Assembly: GCA_014529385.2 (NCBI GenBank) | Contig: CM043959.1 | Coordinates: forward strand, 11,997,309-12,061,308 | Source of the DNA: Adiantum capillus-veneris | Lineage: Eukaryota; Streptophyta; Polypodiopsida; Polypodiales; Pteridaceae | Direction: 5' to 3' | DNA: 64,000 nucleotides | In this document: piece after piece, positions 13,250 through 24,018 of the stretch | Position numbering within the stretch: position 1 is the first letter of the stretch | Layout of the letters: every line of letters begins with the position of its first letter | Notes under the pieces: generated by a model | What the model was told of the DNA's origin: nothing | Seen by the model: the letters and a program-made list of their open reading frames with translations, nothing else | Databases searched by the model: none | Translations under genes and position numbers: made by a program

Positions 13250-13545
13250 CACAAGTACCGTTTATACTTATCTTCTTTGACAATGGAAACATCTTTCAAA
13301 CCATTTTTGATCATACATGCTACACCTCCTTGGCCTCTACATTGCTTTTCATTTTTGACCCACATCAAAGAATGCACATCATATTTGTCAAATCCAAGAA
13401 TTCATTGCGCATCATGCTTCCATGTTTCAACAAGAAGTATCACATTGGAGTCATTGGTAAGCTCATCAATGCCAGTTCCCGCATTCCATGGATAGTTGTT
13501 ACAATTCCAAAAGCTTATTCTCAAGCGTGAGTTGGTCTCATAGAT
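13250..13545 (-). pseudogene. LINE ORF2 endonuclease fragment
   Basis: Read on the minus strand, this stretch gives ISFWNCNN, then VILLVETWKHD, then CRGQGGVACMIKNGL. This order matches the N-terminal part of an apurinic/apyrimidinic-type endonuclease of L1-like LINE ORF2: the Trp-Asn start, the catalytic Glu in ETW, and the G-Q-G-G-V-A block. Only the first third of the domain is recognisable, and at least one stop lies in frame. It follows the ORF1 remnant in the correct order and strand. Confidence 0.55.
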
Positions 13546-13554
13546 CATGTGTCC

Positions 13555-14498
13555 CTATTTGTTGGGTGGACTTGCGTCCTCCTCAAGTGACTTTTCTTCT
13601 TGAGATGACACCTTGACCTTCTTGGTTCTTTCCTCATATGCTTTGCGACGTACATTTCGTTGCATAAGAGTGCAATCCTCATATACATTACAACCCGTTC
13701 CTTTGAGGTAGATCCAACTATTGTCAAAGATGATATTTCTCTTTACCTCAACAGCCATGGTATATACAATAGGTCTTCTCCCGAGCGAGGGACTCCTTGT
13801 TTTCCAACTTGATGTGCACCATAAGCTATGATTCCAAACATGCCAAAGTATGTAGTAAAAAACTCTTCAATAGCAACCACAAGAGATTGGGGTGTTTTTG
13901 TGCTTTCCTCCTTGATTCCACGAATAACGATGTTCTTTGAGCGTTTTTGCCGTTCTTCCAATTCTTGAGTGTCCACATTCTCTAGATTCTTTGCTTGCAC
14001 AAAGGCTTGCATGATAGGAGATGTAGAAACCACATTATCCTTACATATATCAGCCCATGATTTGGATGCATTTCTCATCCCACATACATCATGTCGTAAT
14101 GTATCTATCGTTTTCTCTTTCAATACATGATCACTCTCAACTTTGCTCAAGCGCTCTTTCAATACATTCATGTCCACAAGAGAGTCCTTACATTCTTGAA
14201 CTTCATTCCTCAAGATGCATCAAGCGTGTTGTTTGCATTTCAAGAACCTTCTTGAGGTGCTCATTCTCCACAACAAGAACTATTAAAGTGCCATTATCCA
14301 TTGCAAGTGCGCGTAGCTCTTCACCTTGCTTGTTGTGACGGTTTCTTGTAATGAGATAAAGTAAGCCATGATCATTGCTTCTGTTGTTGTAGACAATGTG
14401 GTTGGATTAGCATCCAAATTCCTTGGAGATTTTGCATCATTCTCCATGGCGAGTGTGGATTTTCCACCCTTGCGAGTTTTGTTCGACATTGCCTTCAA
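13555..14498 (-). pseudogene. LINE ORF1-like protein remnant
   Basis: Minus-strand reading begins near MSNKTRKGGKS (about 14486). A coiled-coil-like segment follows (LKERLSKVESDHVLKEKTI), then ELEERQKRSKNIVIRGIKEE, then AYGAHQVGK, then NVYEDCTLMQRNVRRKAYEE. The R..NIVIRGI block, the AH.VGK block and the closing D.T..QR..R.AYEER block are the signature order of L1-type ORF1 RNA-binding proteins (coiled coil, RRM, C-terminal domain). Frame changes occur at about 14213 and 13758. The gypsy LTR starting at 14529 abuts the LINE 5' end. Confidence 0.62.
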
Positions 14499-14528
14499 GT
14501 CGGCAACAAAAACGCAAAGTTTTGACAA

Positions 14529-15385
14529 TGTTAGCAGCAAGCTAACACAGACACCATTTTTCGGAGTTCTCTGTTTTCGGGATAAACCTTGTAATTAATG
14601 AGCCGAGGCTACAAGCTTCCAGATAGTATCAGCCATTCAATTCCCAGCTTTGGTAGAACTCCAGATTATTACTTTTGACCACCCAAAAACCTTGGCTAAG
14701 GTATAAAAGCCAATTTTTGTAAGTTTTTTACAAGTTTTTTGGATAAGAAATACACAGCGTGATCTAGCGGTGCTCACTTCTCTCCTTCTCGCGCTTCCTA
14801 CTCCCTCTTCGGTTGTCACATTGCGAATGCATTTGTTGCATTGCAAACGTAGGTAAGAGCTCTACGCATTGACGTAAGCCATTCAGAGTATTTTGTAGCT
14901 TTTTGGCATCGCCGACCTAATTTCATCATAACTAGGAATTTACACTTTTAAAACAAAAACTAAGCATAGGCGGGGTATTGGGGCATCATTGCTAAGCATT
15001 TAGATGCATTCTGGGTCGAAAACGACTAGGTCAAAAATCTACTACTGTTAATAATCGCAATTTTGGAACTTGACCTAAAGTGGGGTTTGAGGCCATATGC
15101 ATGTGTGCTTACTTGTCCTAGAAGTTTCATTATGTTTGGATGTCATTTGATGCTGTAACAGATGTGATTTTCTTACCGATGAGCGGTTGGCTTTTGGTGA
15201 TTTCAGTCACTTGAGTGTAGCTTGAGTTAGATGCGAGTTGTTAGTTGTTTTCAAAGATATTGACAACCTCTTGTAGCCTCTATGCACTAGTCGAGTCAGC
15301 TTTGTCCCATGGTTTGACAAATTAATTGTGGTTCTCGCTAATACTGCAATAAGATAGGATGGTGAGGTTAGACATGCGTCCCACA
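14529..15385 (+). repeat. 5' LTR of element A
   Basis: It runs from TGTTAGCAGCAAGC to GCGTCCCACA (857 bp), and is the same family as the two LTRs of element B in inverted orientation. TATAAAA at 14702-14708 is the likely U3 promoter box. A decayed half of the leader palindrome (GTTAATAATCGCAATTTTGG) lies at 15047. Confidence 0.88.
14702..14708 (+). promoter_or_regulatory. TATA box in the LTR of element A
   Basis: TATAAAA within GGTATAAAAGCCAATTTTTG. The same box is found in reverse complement in both B LTRs, as TGGCTTTTATACC at about 30894 and 47828. This makes it the probable RNA polymerase II start region of the family. Confidence 0.6.
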
Positions 15386-15843
15386 TTTGGCACCACTACC
15401 GGGGATCGAAGAGACATAAACTAGGAAAAACACGAGCGTCTTGTGTAATTGTCCTTTAACTTCCTCTAGGTTCGCCTAGAGTTCAAAACTCTCTTTTAGA
15501 AACCGCATAGCGTAAGATTGTCGTCTTTTGCTGTGTAGAGGTAGCTTGGAAGTAATCATACTTGCTAAGTACCTTTAGGACTGTAGGATTGTAGATTTAG
15601 ATTAGGATTTGGAGAATGATAGGTAGACAAAACAAGTCTTAAGATCAAGACTCTGAAAAACATAAAAAACATAAAAAACACAAGAAAACACAAAAATTTA
15701 CAAAAAATTGTCAAAAGTAAATAATCGTGATTATTTACATTTGCTTCAAAACTTGGTGATTTTGAAAATTTGAGTATACCACAAGGTTAATCACATCAAT
15801 TAGACCCCACAAATCAATTTTGGTGAAATTTGGACCACAAAAG
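15386..15843 (+). other. Leader of element A, part 1, with palindrome
   Basis: Untranslated leader with the 22-bp palindrome at 15717-15738 (one central mismatch). It is interrupted at 15844 by the copia insertion and resumes at 21024. Confidence 0.8.
15388..15405 (+). promoter_or_regulatory. Primer binding site, tRNA-Asp type
   Basis: TGGCACCACTACCGGGGA lies two bases after the LTR end. It differs by a few bases from the primer site complementary to the 3' end of plant tRNA-Asp that is used by Athila-type and related gypsy elements. Element B has a closer version at 47121-47138. Confidence 0.75.
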
Positions 15844-16122
15844 TGTAGACATGTAGTAGTGTTAGTGTGTATACGCGCTTCACCAAAGGCACTTTTCTCC
15901 CACTGGGTTTTTCCTCCTGGACATCCGGTGTGAAAGGACACCTTATCTCTTAGGGTTTCATATAAGCTTTGTAGCTCTGAGTTTGCATACACTATTATTC
16001 TAATACAGAGAGAGAGAGACTACAGAGATCTCGTACGCAAGCTTTGTGTCTTCTCCTTCTCCATCTTCTTCCTACTCTGAGTTGTTGTCTTCCTTGTGTT
16101 TCCTGTTTCATCATCTTCAACA
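15844..16122 (+). repeat. 5' LTR of the copia element (279 bp)
   Basis: It runs TGTAGACATG to CATCTTCAACA. By eye it differs from the 3' LTR at roughly ten positions plus AG-repeat length, so the insertion is moderately recent. Confidence 0.96.
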
Positions 16123-16124
16123 AT

Positions 16125-16136
16125 TGGTATCAGAGC
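16125..16136 (+). promoter_or_regulatory. Primer binding site, tRNA-iMet
   Basis: TGGTATCAGAGC, two bases after the LTR, is the standard 12-base primer site of plant copia elements, complementary to the initiator methionine tRNA 3' end. Confidence 0.95.
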
Positions 16137-16531
16137 TTGGTGATTTCCAGAGCCTCTACTTGTGTTTTCGCGTCCGCGCGCGCAATCGCAATTTTCAGGC
16201 AGTTTTTGAAAAATTTGCTCATGGGAGCATCCTCGACGTTCCGAGAGTATTCTAAGCAGGTGACCTGAGGTGACCTGGAGATTTACCCCCCTTTCGAAGC
16301 CGTTCGAACCCTCAGAATTTTGTTCTGAGAAGCGTAGCAGAAGTTACTTTTCGGAGGCATTTAGATCAAGAGGGTGTGCTTTTTGACATATTTTCTTCAG
16401 GTAAACAGTTCTTTTGGGAAGCAGCTTGTCTTAGCTTTGTGCTGAGATTTTGTGTAGAGTTTTGCTTGCATTGGAGAGGAGATTTGTGAATCTCTTGGAG
16501 GTTCTTTTGCTCTCTTGTGTGCATCCACAGT

Positions 16532-19500
16532 ATGGCTCAATCTACGGAGAAAGAGATTTTTGATGCGTTTACATCCGAAGACAAATTGGATGGTACCAAC
16601 TATTCTCTTTGGTCTTTTATGGCCAAAAATGTTTTGGTTGGTAAAGGATTGTGGGATTATGTATCTGGAGATGAAGTTAGTCCAGGTAGCATTGCACCTA
16701 CCACGCCTGGTCGTGGTGCAGCTGTTGGTGCAGGACCCTCACAAGTCACTCCAGAGCAAAAGAGATGGGATACTAAAGATGCACAAGCTATGGCTGTGAT
16801 TGCCTTAACCATAAAGAGGACAATCACACCACATATCAAATCTTGCAGAACTTCTGAGGATGCTTGGAACACTCTGCAAGCTATGTTTGGAGGAAGAAAC
16901 GCTGCCCAATAGATTTTTTGAAGAAACAACTTGACAAAATACAGATGGACGAAGGTGATGATATTGTCGAGCATCTTAAAGAGCAATTGCTTAGCATTGA
17001 TGAAGTGATTCCAGAGAAGGACTTGGTTTCCAAAACACTCAATTCACTACCACCATCTTATTTGACTTTTCAGACTTCTTTGACTCTGTCTTTGCAAGCT
17101 AATCCTGAGCCTCTTCATTTTGAAGAGTTAGTGGCTTTGCTATTGCAGGAGGATCAATCACGTAAGAACAAGTCTTTACAGGTGGATGGTATGGATCATG
17201 CTCTTGTTGTACAGAACAAAAACAAGGGTAAAGAGAGTGCTCATTACTCCAAGTCTAGTGCAGGACAGTCTTCAGAGAAGTCTAAAGGTGATTCCGACAA
17301 GTCCAAGAAGAAAGGTAAATGTCACTACTGCAAGAAACCTGGTCACTACATTAGTGAGTGTAAAAAGCGAATTGCTAAAGAAAAGAAGAAAGAGTCAAGT
17401 TTGGTTGTTTCAGCTTCTGGTCATTCTTCTACAACTAAAGAAGAGTCTGAAAACTTTGTGCAGGATTCTTATGCTTTCGTAGTATGTTCATATTTTTCTA
17501 CTTACAGTGTTGACAAGACACAAATGATTTGGTACTTTGATAGTGGTGCATCCAGGCATATTACTTCAAGGAAGGATTTGTTTTGTTCATTGGATGCAGC
17601 TCCAGCAGGAAAGAAGGTGACATGTGCAAATAATTCTTCTTATCCAATAAAAGGCGTTGGTAAGATTTTGATTACCATTTCAGATGGTTCAGATTTATGC
17701 TTGCCAGATGTCTTATATGTTCCAGGGATCAAGAAGAATTTGTTGTCTGTATCCTCTCTTGCAAAAAATGGTCTTCGGGTCATTTTAGAGGATGACAGAT
17801 GTGTTGTATGAGATCGAGAGAATGGTTATTCTCTTATCACTACAGGTACGCTGGAAAATGGACTATTTGTGCTAGATCGTTATGAAAAGCAGATTCAGGT
17901 ATGTATTGCAGAAACAAAGACTCAGGCCATGCAGGATGCTGAGTTGTGGCATGCTAGATTTGGGCATGTTAGTTATGGCAGTTTGATGACTTTACAACGT
18001 CATAATATGGTGCATGATTTGTCTTTATTGGAGATGCCACCAAGACATGTATGTGAAGGTTGCGTTCTTGGAAAGATGCACAGATTTGCATTTTTGCAGG
18101 ATGGTTCAATTAGAGGGACACGAAAGTTGCAGCTTGTACACAGTGATGTATGTGGTCCTATGAGGACACCATCTATAGGAAACAAACTTTATTTTGTGAC
18201 CTTCATTGATGACTTTTCCAGGTTTTTTTGGGTGTATCCACTCAAAGCAAAGTCAGATGTGTTTGCAGTTTTTCAACATTATGTCGCCATGGTTGAAAAT
18301 GAAACAGGTTGCAAAGTACAAACTCTTCGTACCGATCGAGGAGGTGAATACATGTCAGGTGCATTTAAGGATTTTTTGGGAAAGAAAGGCATTAAACACC
18401 AATGCACTATGCCATACACACCACAACAGAATGGTGTTGCAGAAAGGAAGAATAGGTCTTTAATGGAGACGGCTAGATGTATGCTCAAGGCTAAGAGTTT
18501 GCCTCATAAGCTATGGATGGAGGCAGTTGCTTGTGCAGCACATGTTTTGAACAGGTGTCCTACTCGTGCCTTGAAGACCATTACTCCATATGAAGCTTGG
18601 TATGACAAAAAGCCTTCAGTCAGTTATCTTCGTGTTTTTGGTTGTCTTGCTTATGCTCACATCCCTCAGCAGTTACGTGGGAAGCTTGATGATAAGGCAA
18701 TCAAATGTATATTTGTGGGGTACAGTAGTGGAAGTAAAGGTTATAGACTTTACAATCCTGCTACAAACAAGATTTTTGAAAGTCGTGATGTAATTTTTGC
18801 AGAAACTACTGCTCAACCTATGGTTTCTTTTGATGTACCTCATATGCAGACACATGATGTATTTGAAGGTTTGCTTCCTTCTTTTGTGGAGAATCAAGAA
18901 TCACAACAGGTTGATAATCTTGATCAATCTTTTGATCAGCATGTGACACCTCATGATGTAGAGGAAATTGTGCGCGAAGAGCAAGAAGTTCTCAGGGAAG
19001 AAAGAACCTTGCCTAAATGGGTTCAGAAAACTTTGCAGGATAGCAAGTTGGATGCACCGTTGCCACGAAAACCACGTGTTGGTACTACTTTTGGTAGAGA
19101 GCAAGTAGATTTGGCTTGCTTTAGCACTCTTTGTGATGCAGATGAGCTTGATTCATTTGAACAAGCTTTAGAGTGTGTTCAGTGGAAAGATGCTATGCAG
19201 CAAGAAATTGATTCTATTCATAAGAATCATACATGGGATCTAGTGGACTTGCCTACAGGTAAAAAACCTATTGGTACAAAGTGGGTTTTTAAGGTAAAAA
19301 GGAAACAAGATGGTACTGTTGACAGGTACAAAGCAAGGCTTGTGGCAAAAGGCTATGCGCAACAAAAAGGCATAGATTATGATGAAACCTTTGCTCCTAC
19401 TTCTCATGCGTCCACAGTTAGATCACTAGTTGCAATTGTTGCTCATCATGGTTGGAAAGTGCATCAGTTGGATATCAAAACTGCTTTTTTGAATGGTGAT

Positions 19501-20694
19501 TTGCAGGAAGAAGTTTATGTAAGTCAACCAAGTGGTTTTATTGTAAAAGGTCAAGAGCAAAAGGTATGTAGATTGCGTAAAGCTTTGTATAGTCTCAAAC
19601 AGGCTCCAAGAGCATGGTATGAGAAGATACATTCTTATTTGATTGGCTTGGGATTTCAGAATAGTCCAACAGAAAGTACTTTGTATGTCAAAAAGAGAGA
19701 TGGAGTTCTCATTATGCTAACACTTTATGTGGATGATATGCTTCTTACATGCAATAATGCAAATGAAATTGAAGCGTTTAAAGATGCTTTGAGAAAAACC
19801 TTTGCGATGTCTGATCTTGGTTTGCTACATTATTACTTGGGTATTCAGTTTGTGCAATCAGAGGATGGAATATAAATGTTGCAGGCAAAATATTTGCATA
19901 AAATTTTGGACAAGTTTGGTATGCAAAATTGTAAGCCAATCTCTACACCCGTAGAAACTGGATCAAAGTTGAGCATGCACGATGCTGGAGAACCTTTTGA
20001 TGTACATACTTATGCAGCAGCGGTTGGTTGCTTGATATATTTGGCAGGCAACACTCGTCCAGACATTCAATTTGGGGTTTCACAAGCAAGCAGATTTATG
20101 CACAGCCCAGGTATGCATCATTGGCAGGCTGTGAAGCGCATACTTCGTTACCTTTCAAGTACCCCTAATCTTGCCATGTTCTTTCCAAGGGGGGATATGT
20201 ATGGAAAGCACAGTTCTATGCAGCTTCTTGGTTACAGCGATTCAGATTGGGCTGGTGATTTTGACACACGACATTCCACAAGTGGAAATTGTTTTTTCTT
20301 GGGAAATGCATGTATATCTTGGCTAAGCAAGAAGCAACCCACAGTGGCTACATCAACTTGTGAAGCTGAGTACAGGGCAGCTTTCACAGCAACAGTTGAT
20401 TGTGTATGGATACGCAGGTTATTGGCAGATTTTTGTGAGTGTCAACAGGCACCCACTACCATTTTCACTGACAGCCAGAGTGCTATGGCAGTTGCAAGGA
20501 ATCCAGTATTTCATGCAAGAACAAAGCAAATAGAGGTTCACTACCACTATGTCAGGGAAAGGCTACATGCAGGGGAGATCACACTAACTTACTGTCCTAC
20601 ACAGGATAACATTGCAGATCTATTTACGAAGGCGTTATCACGAGAAAAGTTTGAAGCTTTCCGAAAAGCTTTGGGCTTACTCTCATACACATGA
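16532..20694 (+). pseudogene. Copia gag-pol polyprotein, nearly intact
   Basis: About 1,387 codons. The ATG at 16532 opens a copia gag (LDGTNYSLWSFMAKNVL). The zinc knuckle CHYCKKPGHYISEC is at 17320-17361. The protease site DSGASRHIT is at 17539, followed by a GAG-pre-integrase motif (LWHARFGHVSYGSL). The integrase catalytic codons are Asp 18145, Asp 18334 (TDRGGEY) and Glu 18442 (GVAERKN), exactly a DD35E arrangement. The RT has WVFKVKRKQDG, LDIKTAFLNGDL and YVDD at 19726-19737. RNase H follows (SDSDWAGD, TSTCEAEYRAA, TDSQSAM). Only three breaks are seen: a one-base frame change near 16900-16913, an in-frame TGA at 17809 and an in-frame TAA at 19873. All catalytic residues survive, but a full product cannot be made as is. 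Confidence 0.96.
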
Positions 20695-20730
20695 TGATCT
20701 TCTACCTTGTACGGATTCACACTATCACTA

Positions 20731-20741
20731 CATGGGGGATT
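20731..20741 (+). promoter_or_regulatory. Polypurine tract of the copia element
   Basis: The short G-rich tract CATGGGGGATT lies directly before the 3' LTR. Confidence 0.75.
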
Positions 20742-21018
20742 TGTAGACATGTAGTAGTGTTAGTGTGTATACGCGCTTCACCAAGGGCACTTTTCTCCCA
20801 CTGGGTTTTTTCCCTTGGACATCCGGTGTGAAAGGACACCTTATCTCTTAGGGTTTCATATATGCTTTGTAGCTCTGAGTTTGTATACACTATTATTCTA
20901 ATACAGAGAGAGAGACTACAGAGATCTCGTACGCAAGCTCTGTGTCTTCTCCTTCTCCATCTTCTTCCTACTCTGAGTTGTTGTCTTCCTTCTGTTTCAT
21001 GTTTCATCATCTTCAACA
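20742..21018 (+). repeat. 3' LTR of the copia element (277 bp)
   Basis: Same ends as the 5' LTR (TGTAGACATG and CTTCAACA). It is followed at once by the AAAAG target duplication. Confidence 0.96.
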
Positions 21019-21023
21019 AAAAG

Positions 21024-21798
21024 TGAAATCTAAGCCAAATTCTCGAAATCAGAGTCTGCGGACACAGAACAGTGGGTAAACTTGATCAAATTTTGTCCAA
21101 ACTTGTTGAAACTTGCCCAAGGGATTTAACCAGCTGTATACTTGCTAAACCAATCCAAAAAATGAAAAAAGTGACAAAAGTGAATAATCGCGATTATTTA
21201 CTTCTGCTATCCAGAGACTTCAAATTTGACTTTTGGGCTTATACAGTGTTAGACCATCATAATATAAGGCCATAGGGAAATTTTGGGTTCAATCGGATCA
21301 GAATTGGTACAGATACACTCAGTTTATAGATTGCAGATTAAACCTTTGATTTTGCTAAGCTAAATCTGAAAGTCAAAATTTTGACTTCCATAGCACGAAT
21401 TGAAACGAAATACAGAGACCAATCACTGGAGTTCTCAAGAGCTCTACTGTCCTTATAGAAAAATAGCTAATTTGACAAATTTTGTATAGGAATCAGGTTG
21501 CACACGAGGAATTAGTGGCTTGACAAAAAGTTGCAATTAAATCAAGTGGAAATTGACTACAAGTCAATCTAAGGTGAGTACTCTATCCAGGGCTTCATAA
21601 GTCTATATGAACCTTAGATCCGGTCGTGTAATAGCAAATCAAGGCCTATTTGGAGAAAACACCAATAGAGTATCCACTGAAGAAAGCATAAATCAAGGCA
21701 ATTCCTTGCACACAATTCCTGAAGAAGTCTCAGACACTTTTTCAGATTCAACATCCGAAATGTCTTCTTACTCGACTCACTAGCAAACCGGAACAACA
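21024..21798 (+). other. Leader of element A, part 2, with palindrome
   Basis: Continuation of the A leader after the copia insertion. The palindrome at 21180-21201 has an intact CGCG centre and one mismatch in the left arm. The stretch before the gag ATG matches the corresponding leader of element B (about 45000-45770 on the minus strand). Confidence 0.8.
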
Positions 21799-24018
21799 AT
21801 GTGCTACAAGCATATACTCTCTTTCTACAAGACTAATCGTCATGGAGCCCAGGTTTACTTGGATCCTAACAAAGAATATGCTGTTCGCATTGATGATCAT
21901 GGTATTGAGTTCGAAGAAGAAGTTAGGGCCAACAAACAAGAAAAAATGTGCATGGATTGAAACGGAACCCAATATGTACAGGTTGAAAATCCTGATGTGA
22001 TAGACAGATGGGGATTAGAAGTAAACACTATAATCCCGGATATGTCAGGAAAAGAAGGACCACCAACTTTGGAATTTGAGGGATATGATCAAGTAGACTT
22101 GAAGCCTTTGAAATGGCTTAGTACGGATAATCCTAGGATCGGAGTCTATTGTTGGGAAGATAGAAACATAAAAGATCTTTTGTGGACTTCTCATGCTAGA
22201 TCAGGAAAATTAACGGCCATGAAGATCATCTATATCTTCAAAATCAAAGATAAGGGATCTGCGGATCTACCAACTTACTTGTTTAGGGATTGTTATAACA
22301 ATAACTTTGTTATGATGACTCCTCAGGAAGTAGAACAAACCAAATACCAGGGGTATTCCATACGGGATTGGATATTGGGTCAAGGACCAGAAACCACTCC
22401 AAGAGACAAACATCGTGAGAGATCATCTCAGAGTAATGTGAAGAAACCAAAAACCACCTCATCAGGTAGAAAAACGGGTGACACTAAGGCCAGCCCAGGG
22501 CTACATGAGTCACTATTTCCGACAGACTGGTTTGAAGGACTCGAAACAGGACCAACTCCCAAAAGACCTGGAGTTGAACCAAATAGACGTGTCAGACCAG
22601 CTAATTTCCAAAAATGGGTCAGAAAATACAGTGGATCAAGGGACCCATATGACCACTTAGCAAGCTTCAAGTAAATGCTAAGAGCAGAGCGTATATTCGA
22701 TTTCCATACTCAATTCGAAGGGTTTGGAATGACATTAGAAGAAAAAGCTTTGACATGGTTCCAAAACATTCCACCAAGGTCAATCATGGATTTGAATACA
22801 TTAGCTCAAGGATTTGTAGCCGCTTGTTCTAAAACAGGGATTAAACATAATACAGTAGCTCAAATCTACAACTTTAAACAGAAACATGGTGAATCTGTTA
22901 GGGATTGTGCAACTCGAATGAAACAATACATTGCCAGATGCCCAGAGATGGAGATACCTGCAGAGGAGAAACTTGTTTCATTGTTTCTGGAGGGATTGCT
23001 AAACAAAGAACTTCATGCTATACTCTATAGTAAAAAGCATACAACCCTAGAGGCGTGTGTGTCTGATGCTATCGACCTAGGAGACAATTGTGAGATCTTT
23101 AATGAAGAGGATGTCCCTAAGGATGACCAAAGCAAGAAGACTGCATCTACAAAACCAGCACAAGTGGGAACGACTACTGCGGCACCACTCTCAACCATAG
23201 AAGATATGCTAAAAAGGATGAATGACATGATGAACAATATGCAAAAAGCACCTATGAGAGGACCAGGACAGGGGATATCCCCACAAGAACAACCAATTAG
23301 GCCACAAAAATGGTGTGCAATCGAGGGTAGATGGACCAACCGCGAGACCCACGAGTGCTACTTCAAACCAAAGTATGATGGGAATGTTCAGTACGTGCCC
23401 AAGAGGCCACAAGGACAACCCATGTACAGATATCAGCCTAATATGGCTCAAGTTCAAAGACCGCCAATGGGTATGGAGAGACCTCAACCTGTGTTGGGAC
23501 AACAACCTCTTTATCCAGGACATAATGTGGTGCCTGTAAAGTACATGCACTCAGAAGCAGTCATAGATGAACAAGCATTAGTGCCTGTTACACCCTATGC
23601 AGAGCCTAGTCCATCTACAGTAATAGTAGAGGGAGATTGGTATAGTCCACACCCACCACCAATGGAGGAAACCATGACTTATGCTCCATCAGAGCTCGCA
23701 CCAATGTATTATGTAGCTAATCAAGGTGTTAGACCTCCTATGGGAAGACCCATGATGAAGCCCAGAACAAGAAATTGTCATATCTGCGGTGTGCTGATGA
23801 CCATTGGAAGAACGAATGTCCAGAACCTGACAAAAACCTCAAAACCGATTGAAGCCTATTGTATACAATGTTGCAAAAAGGGAGGACACTTTCCGAAAGA
23901 TTGTCCTAAGAATCCTTTGAACAAGGGAAAAATTGTAGTCAACGTAGTCCAAGTGATGCCTAGTAGCTCATCAGAGAGCAAACCGATTGTTCCAATCAAG
24001 GTAATCACTAGAGCCTAG
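21799..24018 (+). pseudogene. Gypsy gag of element A
   Basis: ATG at 21799 opens MCYKHILSFYKTNRHGAQVY, the same start as element B's gag. A specific N-terminal domain follows (GPPTLEFEGYDQVDLKPLKW), then the retrotransposon gag core (FDFHTQFEGFGM, ALTWFQNIPPRSIMDLN, RDCATRMKQYIARCPE), a Pro/Gln-rich tract, and C-terminal zinc knuckles. The knuckle CIQCCKKGGHFPKDC is intact. The preceding one begins CHICG and then loses its frame because of a 2-bp insertion; B keeps it as CYNCGADDHWKNEC. In-frame stops are TGA at 21958 and TAA at 22672, both explicable by single transitions. Gag normally forms the virus-like particle and packages element RNA. Confidence 0.88.

Larger units (their letters stand above)
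15844..21018 (+). mobile_element. Complete Ty1/copia retrotransposon (5,175 bp), TSD AAAAG
   Basis: Both LTRs, a tRNA-iMet primer site, gag-pol and a polypurine tract are all present in order. The 5-bp target duplication AAAAG is at 15839-15843 and 21019-21023. It sits in the leader of gypsy element A and is therefore younger than A. Taking out the element plus one AAAAG (5,180 bp) restores a 283-bp spacing between the flanking palindromes, the normal period of that leader. This independently confirms the boundaries. Confidence 0.97.

Noticed and set aside
16125-16136. Possible tRNA gene at the TGGTATCAGAGC sites
   Set aside because: These are primer binding sites next to LTR ends; no cloverleaf or A/B box structure surrounds them.
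16657-16986. Minus-strand 109-codon frame inside the copia gag
   Set aside because: A shadow of the plus-strand gag, which carries the recognisable motifs.
23025-23550. Minus-strand frames of 104 and 113 codons opposite gag of element A
   Set aside because: The complement of a Pro/Gln-rich gag tract; no motif, and the same shadow recurs opposite B's gag.
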